From assembly GCA_024234055.1 (NCBI GenBank), contig JACKOW010000009.1, positions 124,001 to 188,000 of the forward strand: DNA of 64,000 nucleotides. The letters run 5' to 3'. Under the pieces are notes generated by a model that ran no database searches, was not told the origin of the DNA, and saw only the letters and a program-made list of their open reading frames with translations. The position numbers and the translations under genes were made by a program. This DNA is from Rhodanobacteraceae bacterium (GTDB lineage Bacteria; Pseudomonadota; Gammaproteobacteria; Xanthomonadales; SZUA-5). This document shows positions 24,930 to 32,868 of this stretch, one piece after another. Each line of letters begins with the position of its first letter. Positions within the stretch are counted from its first letter, which is position 1.

Positions 24930-26273
24930 ATGAGCATTCGCGTCCTCACCGGCATCAAGCCGACCGGTACTCCGCATCTGGGCAACTACGTGGGCGCCAT
25001 CCGGCCGGCCATCGCCGCCAGCCTGGATCCGGGCATCGAGTCCTACTATTTCCTGGCCGACTACCATGCGCTCGCCGGCTCTGCCGATGCCGAGCGAGTC
25101 CACCGTTCGACACTGGAAGTGGCTGCGAGCTGGCTGGCAGCGGGCCTCGATCCGGCGCGCGTGCACTTCTACCGCCAGTCCGATTTGCCGGAAGTCACCG
25201 AGCTGACCTGGCTGCTGTCCTGTGTGACCGCCAAGGGGCTGCTGAATCGGGCTCATGCCTACAAGGCCGCGGTCGATGCCAACGTCGCTGCGGGTCTGGA
25301 TGCCGATCACGGCATCGCCATGGGCCTGTACCTGTATCCGGTGCTGATGGCCGCCGACATCCTGATGTTCAATGCCCACCGGGTGCCCGTGGGGCGCGAC
25401 CAGATCCAGCACATCGAGATCGCCCGCGATCTGGCGCAGCGCTTCAATCATCTGCATGGGGGCGACTATTTCACGTTGCCCGAGGCCGCCATCGAGGAGC
25501 ACACCGCGGTGTTGCCGGGTCTGGACGGTCGCAAGATGAGCAAGAGCTACGACAACGTCATCCCCTTGTGGGGCAGCAGCAAGGCGCTGCGGGCGTCGAT
25601 CTTTGCGATGGTCACCAATTCGCAGGCGCCGGGCGAGCCCAAGGATCCGCAGAGCTCCTCGCTGTTCCAGCTCTACCAGGCCTTTGCCAGCGCCGCTGAA
25701 ACCGAAGCGCTGCGTCAGGATTATGCCGAGGGCATCGCCTGGGGTGATGCCAAGCAACGCGTGTTCGAGCGCATCGATGCCGAACTCGGCCCCGCTCGCG
25801 AGCGCTACATCCATTTGGTGACACGGCCGCAGGAGATCGAAGCTATCCTGCAGCAAGGTGCCGAGCGCCTGCGACCGAAAGCGCGGGCGCTGCTGGCCCG
25901 ATTGCGCGATGCGGTAGGTCTGCGCTCTCTGAACCGCCTGCAGGCAACCACCGCGGCGCCCAAAGCGGCCAAGAAAGCCAAACTGCCGCGTTTCGTGCAG
26001 TTCAAGGAGCCCGACGGCAAGCTCAACTTCAAGTTCTTCGCCGCCAGCGGCGAGTTGTTGCTGACCGGTGTGGGTTATGTCGACGCCAAGGCCAGCGCGG
26101 CGGCGATGAGTGCGCTGCAAGATGGTCGATTGTTGAATATCCGAGGTCAGGAATTGTGGAGCGAAGGAGGGGCGCGCGTAGCTGTCTTGGCGGGTCCTTC
26201 AGAGCGTGCCTTTGAGAACTTGGAGGCTCTTCGCTCCGCTTTCGCAGAACTCCGCGCAGCGATGACCGACTAG
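24930..26273 (+). CDS. trpS: Tryptophanyl-tRNA synthetase with C-terminal extension
   Basis: A 447-residue class I aminoacyl-tRNA synthetase. The HIGH-equivalent is 'GIKPTGTPHLGNYVGA' (residues 8-23), and the catalytic loop is 'GLDGRKMSKSYDNVI' (about 195-210). 'YLYPVLMAADILMFNAHRVPVG' is the Trp pocket region. After about residue 340 an Ala/Lys linker leads to an extra domain of about 80 residues ('FVQFKEPDGKLNFKFFAASG') resembling a YegP/DUF1508 fold. This is longer than the 330-residue classical enzyme but is known in Xanthomonadales. I start at ATG 24930. The longer frame overlaps the tRNA. Confidence 0.95.
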   Translation: MSIRVLTGIKPTGTPHLGNYVGAIRPAIAASLDPGIESYYFLADYHALAGSADAERVHRSTLEVAASWLAAGLDPARVHFYRQSDLPEVTELTWLLSCVTAKGLLNRAHAYKAAVDANVAAGLDADHGIAMGLYLYPVLMAADILMFNAHRVPVGRDQIQHIEIARDLAQRFNHLHGGDYFTLPEAAIEEHTAVLPGLDGRKMSKSYDNVIPLWGSSKALRASIFAMVTNSQAPGEPKDPQSSSLFQLYQAFASAAETEALRQDYAEGIAWGDAKQRVFERIDAELGPARERYIHLVTRPQEIEAILQQGAERLRPKARALLARLRDAVGLRSLNRLQATTAAPKAAKKAKLPRFVQFKEPDGKLNFKFFAASGELLLTGVGYVDAKASAAAMSALQDGRLLNIRGQELWSEGGARVAVLAGPSERAFENLEALRSAFAELRAAMTD

Positions 26274-26279
26274 CCCTCC

Positions 26280-26570
26280 ATGACCGGGCTGGTCGGGATC
26301 CTGTTGCTCGCACCGTTGTTGGCGGTGCTGATGGGCATCTACCACTTCGCTGCTAGCCGCGCGCCGCGCACGGCAACGTTGCAGCACTACGATCGACTGG
26401 CGCTGGCCATGGCCGTCTTGCTGACGGTGCTGGCCATCGTGCTCTGCCAACACTACGCGCCCGCCGCGCGCGGCCCGATCTGGCCACATGTCTATGCGGC
26501 ACTGGGCGGATTCTTCACGATGCTGGCCGCGCTCGGCGGCGCCTGGTGGCTGCGGCCCAAACAGGGCTGA
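26280..26570 (+). CDS. Small membrane protein, unknown function
   Basis: A 96-residue protein with three predicted membrane segments: 'GLVGILLLAPLLAVLMGIYHF' (3-23), 'LALAMAVLLTVLAIVLCQHY' (40-59) and 'HVYAALGGFFTMLAALGGAWWL' (69-91). It starts 6 bases after the trpS stop, so it is very probably translated from the same mRNA. No motif points to a function. The short, strongly hydrophobic layout is seen in many uncharacterised proteobacterial proteins. Confidence 0.65.
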   Translation: MTGLVGILLLAPLLAVLMGIYHFAASRAPRTATLQHYDRLALAMAVLLTVLAIVLCQHYAPAARGPIWPHVYAALGGFFTMLAALGGAWWLRPKQG

Positions 26571-26597
26571 CGCGGATCAGGCACTGCAGCCGGGTTT

Positions 26598-26660
26598 GAG
26601 CCAGGAGCGGGACGCGAAGGGCGCGAAGGAAGAGCAGAAAGGTCGCGAAGGAGAGCGGTC
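26598..26660 (+). repeat. GCGAAGGA-type degenerate repeat
   Basis: The motif GACGCGAAGG recurs here with AGAGCAGAAAGG between. It is akin to the tracts at 16244 and 48536 but without an inverted partner. Confidence 0.5.
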
Positions 26661-26764
26661 CCGATCAATACGGGCCAGCCCGGCTGGGTGAGGTCCAGCG
26701 GCATCGCCGCCCGGACAGCGCTGCGCGCAGTGCGGGCTACCACGGCCGGTGCCCGGGCTCTGGT

Positions 26765-26800
26765 CTGACAACCGACAACCAGCAACCAGCAACCAGCAAC
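26765..26800 (-). repeat. Heptamers starting at the ampG stop codon
   Basis: In gene sense the stop TAG is directly followed by GTTGCTG three times, then GTTGTCG and GTTGTCA. Written from the G of TAG, this is GGTTGCT x3 and GGTTGTC x2. Confidence 0.9.
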
Positions 26801-28114
26801 CTAAACCGGCTTCTCGCCGTCGGCCTCGTTCACATAGCCGCGCCGCACCAGCAGCATGAACAGCACGATGCCCGGCAGGGCCAGCAGCGTGGTCAGCAGA
26901 TAGAACTGCACATAGCCCAGGGACTGGATCAGGGCGCCGGCAGAGGTGCCGGTGATGAAGCGACCGACCACGCTGGCGCCAGCCGAGATCAGCGCGTACT
27001 GGCTGGCGGTGAAGCGCAGATCGCACAGTGCCGAGAAATAGGCGACCACGCAGACACCGCCGGCGCCGCTGGCAAAGTTCTCGAAGCCGATGGCCGCGGC
27101 CATGAAGGCATTGGAGTGCCCGATCTGGGCCAGGCCGGCAAAACTCAGGTTGGACACCGCCATAAGCCACAGACACCAGATCACCGATCGGCGCACGCCC
27201 ATGCGCGCATACATGGCGCCACCCACGAAGATGCCGATCAGATAGGCCCAGAAGCCCATGCCGACATCGTAGGCGGCAATCTCGGTATTGGTGTATCCGA
27301 GATCGTCGAAGAGCAATCTGAACGTCAGGTTGGCCAGGGTGTCGCCGATCTTGTGCAGCAGCACGAACAGCAGCACCAGAACGGCGCCGCGGCGGGCGAA
27401 GAATTCGATCAGCGGCTCGCTGACTGAACGCCAGAGCTCCCCGAGGCCTGTGCGATGGCCGGGCTCGCGATGGCGCGCGGGTTCGCCCATGAACAGGGTG
27501 GTCACCATGGCTGGCAAGGCAAACACCGCACAGACGGCGTAGGCCCATTGCCAGCCGGCAGACTCGGCGACCACCAGTGCCAGCGCGCCGGCGGCCACCG
27601 AGCCGATGCGCCAGCCGTACTGCGACATGCCGGCACCTACACCCAGTTGACGCGGGCTCAGCAACTCGATGCGATAGGCGTCGATGACGATATCGAAACT
27701 GGCGCCGGCCACGCCGACCAGGATCGCTGCCTGGGCGGTGGCCCACAGACTGGCCTTGGGATCGACCAGCGCCAGATTGATCACGGCGGCCATCACCAGC
27801 GTCCCGGTGACCCACAGCCAGGACACACGCTGCCCCAGATGGCCGATCAGCGGCAGACGCACGCCATCGATGATCCAGGCCCACAGGAACTTGAGGTTGT
27901 AGACCAGGAAGGCCAGTGAGAAGGCGGTGACCGCCTTCTTGTCGATGCCATCCTGCGCCAGTCGCGTGGTCAGCGTGGCCCCGATCATCGCGTAGGGGAA
28001 GCCGGAGGAAATGCCCAGGAACAGCGCCGCCAGCGGTGCCGATTCGGTATAGGGGCGCACGCCGGCCGGTAAACACCGGCGCCAGTCCTGCGGTGGGGTG
28101 GTGTCTGCGTTCAT
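26801..28114 (-). CDS. ampG: AmpG-like MFS permease
   Basis: A 437-residue inner-membrane carrier with about 12-14 helices. 'ALFLGISSGFPYAMIGATLTTRLAQDGIDKKAV' at the N-terminus and 'FLVYNLKFLWAWIIDGV' (about 65-81) match AmpG permeases. These import anhydromuropeptides for cell-wall recycling and beta-lactamase induction. 'DIVIDAYRIELL' is another family stretch. I use ATG 28112-28114. An in-frame GTG two codons earlier is possible. Several AmpG paralogs exist in this order, so the exact substrate is an inference. The gene is monocistronic and ends in heptamer repeats. Confidence 0.85.
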   Translation of the reverse strand: MNADTTPPQDWRRCLPAGVRPYTESAPLAALFLGISSGFPYAMIGATLTTRLAQDGIDKKAVTAFSLAFLVYNLKFLWAWIIDGVRLPLIGHLGQRVSWLWVTGTLVMAAVINLALVDPKASLWATAQAAILVGVAGASFDIVIDAYRIELLSPRQLGVGAGMSQYGWRIGSVAAGALALVVAESAGWQWAYAVCAVFALPAMVTTLFMGEPARHREPGHRTGLGELWRSVSEPLIEFFARRGAVLVLLFVLLHKIGDTLANLTFRLLFDDLGYTNTEIAAYDVGMGFWAYLIGIFVGGAMYARMGVRRSVIWCLWLMAVSNLSFAGLAQIGHSNAFMAAAIGFENFASGAGGVCVVAYFSALCDLRFTASQYALISAGASVVGRFITGTSAGALIQSLGYVQFYLLTTLLALPGIVLFMLLVRRGYVNEADGEKPV

Positions 28115-28292
28115 CTGCACAGACTACGAGATCAGCCGGTCGCTGCGGGCCCGTGCGCTTGCTCGGGCGCGGTTGCCCGCAAACCGACCCGGATTGGCCC
28201 CGCTGTGCGCTCCATCACGTCTGATTTCTGGACAGATGGGCACAGTCATCGCAGCATTGAGATCTGGGACCGCACGGAGACAGCGTCAGTAC

Positions 28293-28562
28293 ATGCCGGA
28301 TTATCTGGTCAGGGGCATCGACGAAAAACTTGCACTGCGCATCAAGGACTATGCGCGGGATCGGCAGGTGACTCTGAATGATGGCGTGCTTGAGTTGATC
28401 GCCGCCGGTCTGGATTCGCGCGCTTCGCGGGTGGCACTCAGTGGCGGTGCACGTGCCGCCGAAGTCGAATCCGAGGTGCGCATGCTCGGTGGCAGCTGGA
28501 ATTCCGACGAAGCCAGCGCCTTCGCCGACGCCCTGCGGGCACTGGAGCGGCTGCCGCGCTGA
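28293..28562 (+). CDS. Ribbon-helix-helix DNA-binding protein
   Basis: An 89-residue protein whose N-terminus 'MPDYLVRGIDEKLALRIKDYARDRQVTLNDGVLELIAAGL' looks like an Arc/FitA-type beta-helix-helix domain. The C-terminal half is acidic with a conserved-looking 'GGSWNSDEASAFADALR'. No toxin gene follows, so it is better read as a solo regulator than as an antitoxin. I prefer the ATG at 28293; a longer frame with ATG 28236 lacks family resemblance. It converges on cca across a repeat-filled 150-bp spacer. Confidence 0.6.
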   Translation: MPDYLVRGIDEKLALRIKDYARDRQVTLNDGVLELIAAGLDSRASRVALSGGARAAEVESEVRMLGGSWNSDEASAFADALRALERLPR

Positions 28563-28593
28563 GGTCGTGCGGTGGCTGAGCTGGGTTTGTTGA

Positions 28594-28716
28594 GAGGGCA
28601 CGAGGGCGAGAGGGCACGAGGGCGCGTTAAAGCGGGCGCGAGGCAGGGCTGAGATTCTTCGTGCCTTCGTGCCTTCGTGCCCTCGTGCCTTCGTGCCCTC
28701 GTGCCCTCGTGCCCTC
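28594..28716. repeat. Facing octamer tracts between convergent genes
   Basis: Four octamers of GAGGGCAC type at 28594-28625 face seven of GTGCC(C/T)TC type at 28661-28716, in inverted orientation. Each side is G-rich in the sense of the gene before it. The second tract overlaps the cca stop codon (T-GAGGGCAC) by two bases. Confidence 0.9.
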
Positions 28717-29965
28717 AAGCTCCTCCCGCCAACACCGCAGCCACCGCCTTGACCCGCTCCTGCCGTAAGGCTTCGCCGACGGCCGGCCCGCTGAGACCCC
28801 GTTCCAGCAAGGGTGCAGTACTGACTGCGAGTGCGGCGCGCAGTGCCGACTGCAGTCGCTCACCCTGCGGGTAGGGTTCCTCGGAGCGCCCCAGGCGGCC
28901 GCGGTGATCGGCCTCGCAGGCCAGCGCGAAGCGCCGCACCCGCTCCGGCTTGCGTAATCCGTCGAGCCGTTCCAGCAATTTGAACACCGTGCCCGGCTTG
29001 AGTTCGGCAAAGCGATGCATGGTCAGGTGGTGCTCGCAGACCAGCAGGCCCAGATCGCGGTGCTCGGTCGGCACTTTCAGGCGCGCGCTCAGGGCACGGG
29101 CTGGCTCGACGCCGCGTTGCTCGTGCAGCACATGCCGCGGCCATTCTTCCGCGGGTGTCAGTGCCTTGCCCAGATCGTGCACCAGCGCTGCGTAGGCAAC
29201 CTGATCGTCGCCCGGCGCCAGTCTGGGGCACTGGTCGAGCACCAGTTGCAGATGAATGCCACTGTCGACCTCGGGATGGAATTCGGCACGCTGGGGCACG
29301 CCGTACAGGCCGTCGATTTCCGGAAACAGCCTGGCCAGCGCGCCGCACTCGCGCAGTGTGACCAGAAAAGCGCTGGGTTGGGCCTCGGTCAGCGCCCGCC
29401 GCAGCTCCTGCCAGATGCGTTCGGGTACCAGATGGTCGACCTCACCGTTGTCGACCATGCCGCGCATCAATTCCAGTGTCTCCGGCGCCAGCCTGAATCC
29501 AAGCGGCGCGAAGCGCGACAGGAAGCGCGCTGCGCGCAGAATCCGCAGAGGATCCTCGGCGAAAGCCTCGGACACATGTCGCAGCAGGCGCTGCTGCAGG
29601 TCTTGCTGGCCGCCATAGGGGTCGATCACGCGGCCGTCGGCGTCTTCGGCCATGGCGTTGATGGTGAAGTCGCGGCGGCGCAGATCTTCTTCCAGACTGA
29701 CGTCGGCGCCGGTGTGGAAGGTGAAGCCGGCATAGCCGCGCCCGGTCTTGCGCTCGGTGCGCGCCAGCGCGTACTCGGCTTGGGTCTGCGGATGCAGGAA
29801 CACCGGAAAGTCGGCGCCCACCGGCCGAAATCCAGCCGCCAGCATGGCTTCGGGCGCGCTGCCGACGACCACAAAGTCGCGGTCGCCATGCGCACGCCCC
29901 AGCAGTCGGTCACGCACCGCGCCGCCGACCAGATAGCATTTCAATCCGTGGGTGTGTTTATCCAT
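28715..29965 (-). CDS. cca: CCA-adding tRNA nucleotidyltransferase
   Basis: A 416-residue enzyme that builds or repairs the 3' CCA of tRNAs. 'YLVGGAVRDRLLGRAHGDRDFVVVG' contains the G-G-x-V-R-D motif and the D-x-D metal site (about 11-35). 'EDLRRRDFTINAMAEDADG' and 'DPLRILRAARFLSRF' are the family's B and C motifs. The C-terminal half has an HD domain ('ALVHDLGKAL', about 265; 'HRDLGLLVCEHH'), as in multifunctional gammaproteobacterial enzymes with 2',3'-phosphodiesterase activity. Length is normal. The nearby tRNA-Lys already encodes CCA, so here the enzyme would mainly do repair. Confidence 0.95.
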   Translation of the reverse strand: MDKHTHGLKCYLVGGAVRDRLLGRAHGDRDFVVVGSAPEAMLAAGFRPVGADFPVFLHPQTQAEYALARTERKTGRGYAGFTFHTGADVSLEEDLRRRDFTINAMAEDADGRVIDPYGGQQDLQQRLLRHVSEAFAEDPLRILRAARFLSRFAPLGFRLAPETLELMRGMVDNGEVDHLVPERIWQELRRALTEAQPSAFLVTLRECGALARLFPEIDGLYGVPQRAEFHPEVDSGIHLQLVLDQCPRLAPGDDQVAYAALVHDLGKALTPAEEWPRHVLHEQRGVEPARALSARLKVPTEHRDLGLLVCEHHLTMHRFAELKPGTVFKLLERLDGLRKPERVRRFALACEADHRGRLGRSEEPYPQGERLQSALRAALAVSTAPLLERGLSGPAVGEALRQERVKAVAAVLAGGA

Positions 29966-30021
29966 TGCAGACCTGCGGGTGCCCGGTACAATCTGGTGAG
30001 AACTCTACGCGAGCGGACTGG

Positions 30022-30861
30022 ATGCGTGGTCTATACCTGCTGAGCCTGTGTGTGCTCGCGCTTCAGGCCAGCGCCGCCGATGGCCGGCTGCGTGGCAGCG
30101 GCGGACTGCTCTCGGTGGAAGGCGCCGCCGGTGGCGGGCTGGTGCCCTGGGCGGTGATCGCCGGCCATGGCGAGCGCGGCGAATGGGATCTGGTGGCGGG
30201 GGCGACGGTCGTCGATACCGGCGATTTCGATCTGCGTTCAACAGCGCTGGCGCTGGCCTGGGACAACCGGCTGGAACTGTCCTATGCGCGGATGTCGCTG
30301 GGACTGGATGCCCTGGTCGAACGCGGTCTGTTTCCCGATCGGCGTCTGGATACCGAGGTGCTGGGGGCAAAACTGCGCCTGGGCGGCGATCTGATCTATG
30401 GATCGGGCCCGCAAGTATCGCTGGGCCTGCAATGGCGGCGCTCGCGCGATCCGGATCTGGTCATGCTGGCCTCGGCCGAGAATCAACAGGGCGCAGATGT
30501 CTATCTCAGCGCCAGCAAGCTCTGGGTGGATGGCATCGGCAGTCGCCGCACGCTGGCCAGCCTGACTCTGCGTTCGACCACCGCCCATCAGCTCGGTCTG
30601 GCCGGTTTCAGCGATCGCCGAAGCACCACGCTGGAGGGCAGTGTCGCGGTCTTTGTGCATCCGGACTGGCTGCTGGGCGTCGAATATCGCGGCAAACCCG
30701 ATCGACTGGCGTCTGCCCACGAGGACGACTGGAGCAATGTCTTTGTGGCCTGGTTGCCCTCCAAGCAATGGCATCTGGCCCTGGCCTACGCGGACCTGGG
30801 TTCGATAGGCGGCATTTCCGGACAGCGCGGCTACTACTTCAGCGTGCAGGCTTCACCATGA
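30022..30861 (+). CDS. DUF3034 family outer-membrane-like protein
   Basis: A 279-residue protein with a signal peptide (residues 1-18, 'LYLLSLCVLALQASAADG'). It has the typical opening 'GSGGLLSVEGAAGGGLVPWAVIAGHG' of DUF3034. Alternating strands ('NRLELSYARMSLG', 'GPQVSLGLQWRRSRD', 'WLLGVEYRGKPD') and a C-terminal aromatic 'GYYFSVQASP' suggest a beta-barrel or porin-like fold in the outer membrane. No substrate is known. I start at ATG 30022; the longer frame lacks a signal sequence. It is divergent from cca, 56 bp apart. Confidence 0.82.
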   Translation: MRGLYLLSLCVLALQASAADGRLRGSGGLLSVEGAAGGGLVPWAVIAGHGERGEWDLVAGATVVDTGDFDLRSTALALAWDNRLELSYARMSLGLDALVERGLFPDRRLDTEVLGAKLRLGGDLIYGSGPQVSLGLQWRRSRDPDLVMLASAENQQGADVYLSASKLWVDGIGSRRTLASLTLRSTTAHQLGLAGFSDRRSTTLEGSVAVFVHPDWLLGVEYRGKPDRLASAHEDDWSNVFVAWLPSKQWHLALAYADLGSIGGISGQRGYYFSVQASP

Positions 30862-30883
30862 ACCCATCTCATGATTCACCGCC

Positions 30884-31095
30884 GCGTCATTGCGAGCCAC
30901 CTGCTTCGGCCCGAAACTCCTCACGGGCCATCAACCGCCAGCTTGCCCGTAGGAGCGACCTCGCGTCGCGACCTGCAAGCCGCAGGTCCGCCGCAGCGGT
31001 CGCGCCGCAAGGGCGCTTCTACAAATGAACAAATCAAATCAACAATTTGCGATATGGGTCCATGGAGAGGAGCGCAGCGACGAATCAATCCAGAG
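30884..31095 (+). repeat. Nested palindromic repeat, copy D
   Basis: GCGTCATTGCGAGCCACCTG opens it. The core is GTAGGAGCGACC...GGTCGCGCCGCAAGGGCGCTTCTAC, and the copy ends GACGAATCAATCCAGAG. A further end-like GGTCGCAATGACGCC lies at about 31141. It starts 23 bp after the DUF3034 stop. Confidence 0.85.
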
Positions 31096-31201
31096 ACTGC
31101 CTGCTGGGCATCTGGATGGCCTCCCTCAGATCAGGTCCTGGGTCGCAATGACGCCGCTTCCTGACCCGATGGCACCGTCGGGACGACACAGATGGCTCGC
31201 C

Positions 31202-31627
31202 ATGCGGGTCGGATTGAGTCTGGTGGTCCTGAGTCTGTTGTTGATGCTGGGCGCCTGCGCCACGGTTCCGCGGGATAGCCTGTACCAGCAACTGGGTGGT
31301 GCCGAGGGCGTGGCCAGTCTGGTCGATGCCCTGATTGAAAAATCACGCACGGACCCGCGGATCGGCGAACTCTTTGCCGAGACCGATTTTGACTATTTCC
31401 GGGAGCGCCTGATCGAACAGATCTGCGAACTGGCCGACGGTCCCTGTGAGTACACCGGGTTGCCGATGAGCGATGCCCACAGCGGCATGGACATCAGCGA
31501 GCGCGAATTCAACTGGTTCGTGGAAGACCTCGAGCAGGCCATGCAGCAGGTAGGACTGCCGCTCGCGGTGCAGAACCGCCTTCTGGCGCAGTTGGTGCCG
31601 ATGCACGCTGAGGTGATTCGGCAGTAG
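31202..31627 (+). CDS. Lipoprotein truncated hemoglobin (group 1 globin)
   Basis: A 141-residue protein with a lipoprotein signal ('SLVVLSLLLMLGACA', lipobox L-G-A-C about residue 19), followed by a group 1 truncated globin: 'LYQQLGGAEGVASLVDALI', 'FDYFRERLIEQICELADGPCEYTGLPMSDAHSGMDI' and 'FVEDLEQAMQQVG'. The His in 'MSDAHSGM' fits the proximal heme ligand. It would bind O2 or NO at the periplasmic face of a membrane, which is unusual because most such globins are cytosolic. The stretch around the start (31180-31210) resembles a nested-repeat flank, so the 5' end may be repeat-derived. Confidence 0.83.
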   Translation: MRVGLSLVVLSLLLMLGACATVPRDSLYQQLGGAEGVASLVDALIEKSRTDPRIGELFAETDFDYFRERLIEQICELADGPCEYTGLPMSDAHSGMDISEREFNWFVEDLEQAMQQVGLPLAVQNRLLAQLVPMHAEVIRQ

Positions 31628-31785
31628 CCCAGCGGGTCGTTCTTGGCGACCTCGGCCGGTTTTGCGAGGGCAGGACGCCGAGAACGCAATGGAATCGCGG
31701 AAGAGACGCACAGGAAGAAGGGGAACGTCGGCAGCGCAGGCGGTCTGGCCGATGGGGTGTCCGGATGCTGCGCCGCAGGGCAGGC

Positions 31786-32868
31786 TCAAGAGCCCAAGGG
31801 TCGCGAGAGCAGCGCTTCCAGCGCGATCAGGGCCTCCTCAAGGCCATTGCGCAGTCCCAGCGTCTGCGCGCGGGTGCGCAAGGCTTGCCGTTGCGATTCA
31901 TCACGCCACAGCTGGCGTGCCGCGGTGGTCAGGGATTCGGTCCGGGGCTGGCATTCGATCACCGCTGCGTGGGCCTCCAGCATCTGCAGTCGCGCCGATT
32001 GGTCGCGGGCCAGGGCTACCGCCACGCACGGGACATCCAGCGACAGGGCTTGCAACAACAGGCTGCCGGCGCCGAGCACGGCCAACTCGGCGCGCTGCAA
32101 CAGAGCCATGAGCGCGGCGTTGGCCAAGGGCCCCACGCGCAGCACGCCGTCGCCGTGCTCGATCCGTTCCGCGGCCCAGTCGCCGCGAACCACCACGGCT
32201 GGCGCCTGCAGCGCCCGCGCGGCTTCGGCAAAGGCCTCGCCCGCGGGTCTGCCCTCGATCTGCCCACCGCCACCACCAGGGCAGAACAGCACGAAGGCCG
32301 GGTGCTCGTCGACAAAACTCATCACCTCGGTGGGTAAGCGCGCCGCGTCCGGCGCCTCATGCAGCGTACCCAGGGGGCGCCAGCGCACAGTCTGGAACCA
32401 GCGCAGCAGCCAGCGCTGGAAGCGGCCGGGTAGGGCGGCATCCAGACTGAGTTCCACGGACCAGTGTTCGTTGATTCGCGCCAGCACGCCGGGGCGAAAG
32501 CCGCGCGAGCGCGCCGAGGGTCGTGAGCTGAGATAGATCACGCTGGCGCCAGCGGCTCGGGCGGCACGCAACTGGGCCGGTCTTGCCGTGCTGTCGAAAA
32601 TCACCACCGCCGGGCGTCGCGAGCGGATGGCCGCGATCACTTCGGTGCTGCAGCGCGTAGGTGACGCCGGTAGCGCCACCTGCTCAATGCCCGGGTCAGC
32701 AAGCGCCGGCAGCGCTGAAGCCGCCGCGGCAATGGTGATCGGAAGGCCGGGCCAGCGCTGCCGTGCACTGCGCGCCAACAGCAGAGCCCGCTGCAGCTCG
32801 CCGCTGCCGCTGCCACCCGACACCGGAATCAGCAACAGGCCACTCGGCAGCAGCCCGGCCTCAGCCAA
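31786..32868 (-). CDS. GT-B fold protein, PseG/MurG-like
   Basis: A 360-residue protein with a two-domain Rossmann layout. 'LLIPVSGGSGSGELQRALLLAR' at the N-terminus resembles the donor loop of PseG/MurG-like nucleotide-sugar enzymes. 'VVIFDSTARPAQLRAARAAG' and 'VIYLSSRPSARSRGF' follow. The C-terminal half has 'FVLFCPGGGGGQIEG', 'LRVGPLANAALMALLQRAELAVLGAGSLLLQAL' and 'DVPCVAVALARDQSARLQ', the usual sugar-nucleotide side. The reaction is unknown. It overlaps the upstream HD-like gene by 8 bp, so the two act as one unit, perhaps in surface sugar metabolism. Confidence 0.65.
   Translation of the reverse strand: MAEAGLLPSGLLLIPVSGGSGSGELQRALLLARSARQRWPGLPITIAAAASALPALADPGIEQVALPASPTRCSTEVIAAIRSRRPAVVIFDSTARPAQLRAARAAGASVIYLSSRPSARSRGFRPGVLARINEHWSVELSLDAALPGRFQRWLLRWFQTVRWRPLGTLHEAPDAARLPTEVMSFVDEHPAFVLFCPGGGGGQIEGRPAGEAFAEAARALQAPAVVVRGDWAAERIEHGDGVLRVGPLANAALMALLQRAELAVLGAGSLLLQALSLDVPCVAVALARDQSARLQMLEAHAAVIECQPRTESLTTAARQLWRDESQRQALRTRAQTLGLRNGLEEALIALEALLSRPLGS

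Noticed and set aside
26577..28076. A 499-codon open frame on the minus strand
   Set aside because: It lies in another frame of the AmpG-like gene, has Arg/Gly/Ala/His-rich composition without motifs, and arises from GC-rich codon bias.
28293..28562. Antitoxin of a toxin-antitoxin pair
   Set aside because: No toxin-like ORF lies up- or downstream; both neighbours are AmpG and cca.
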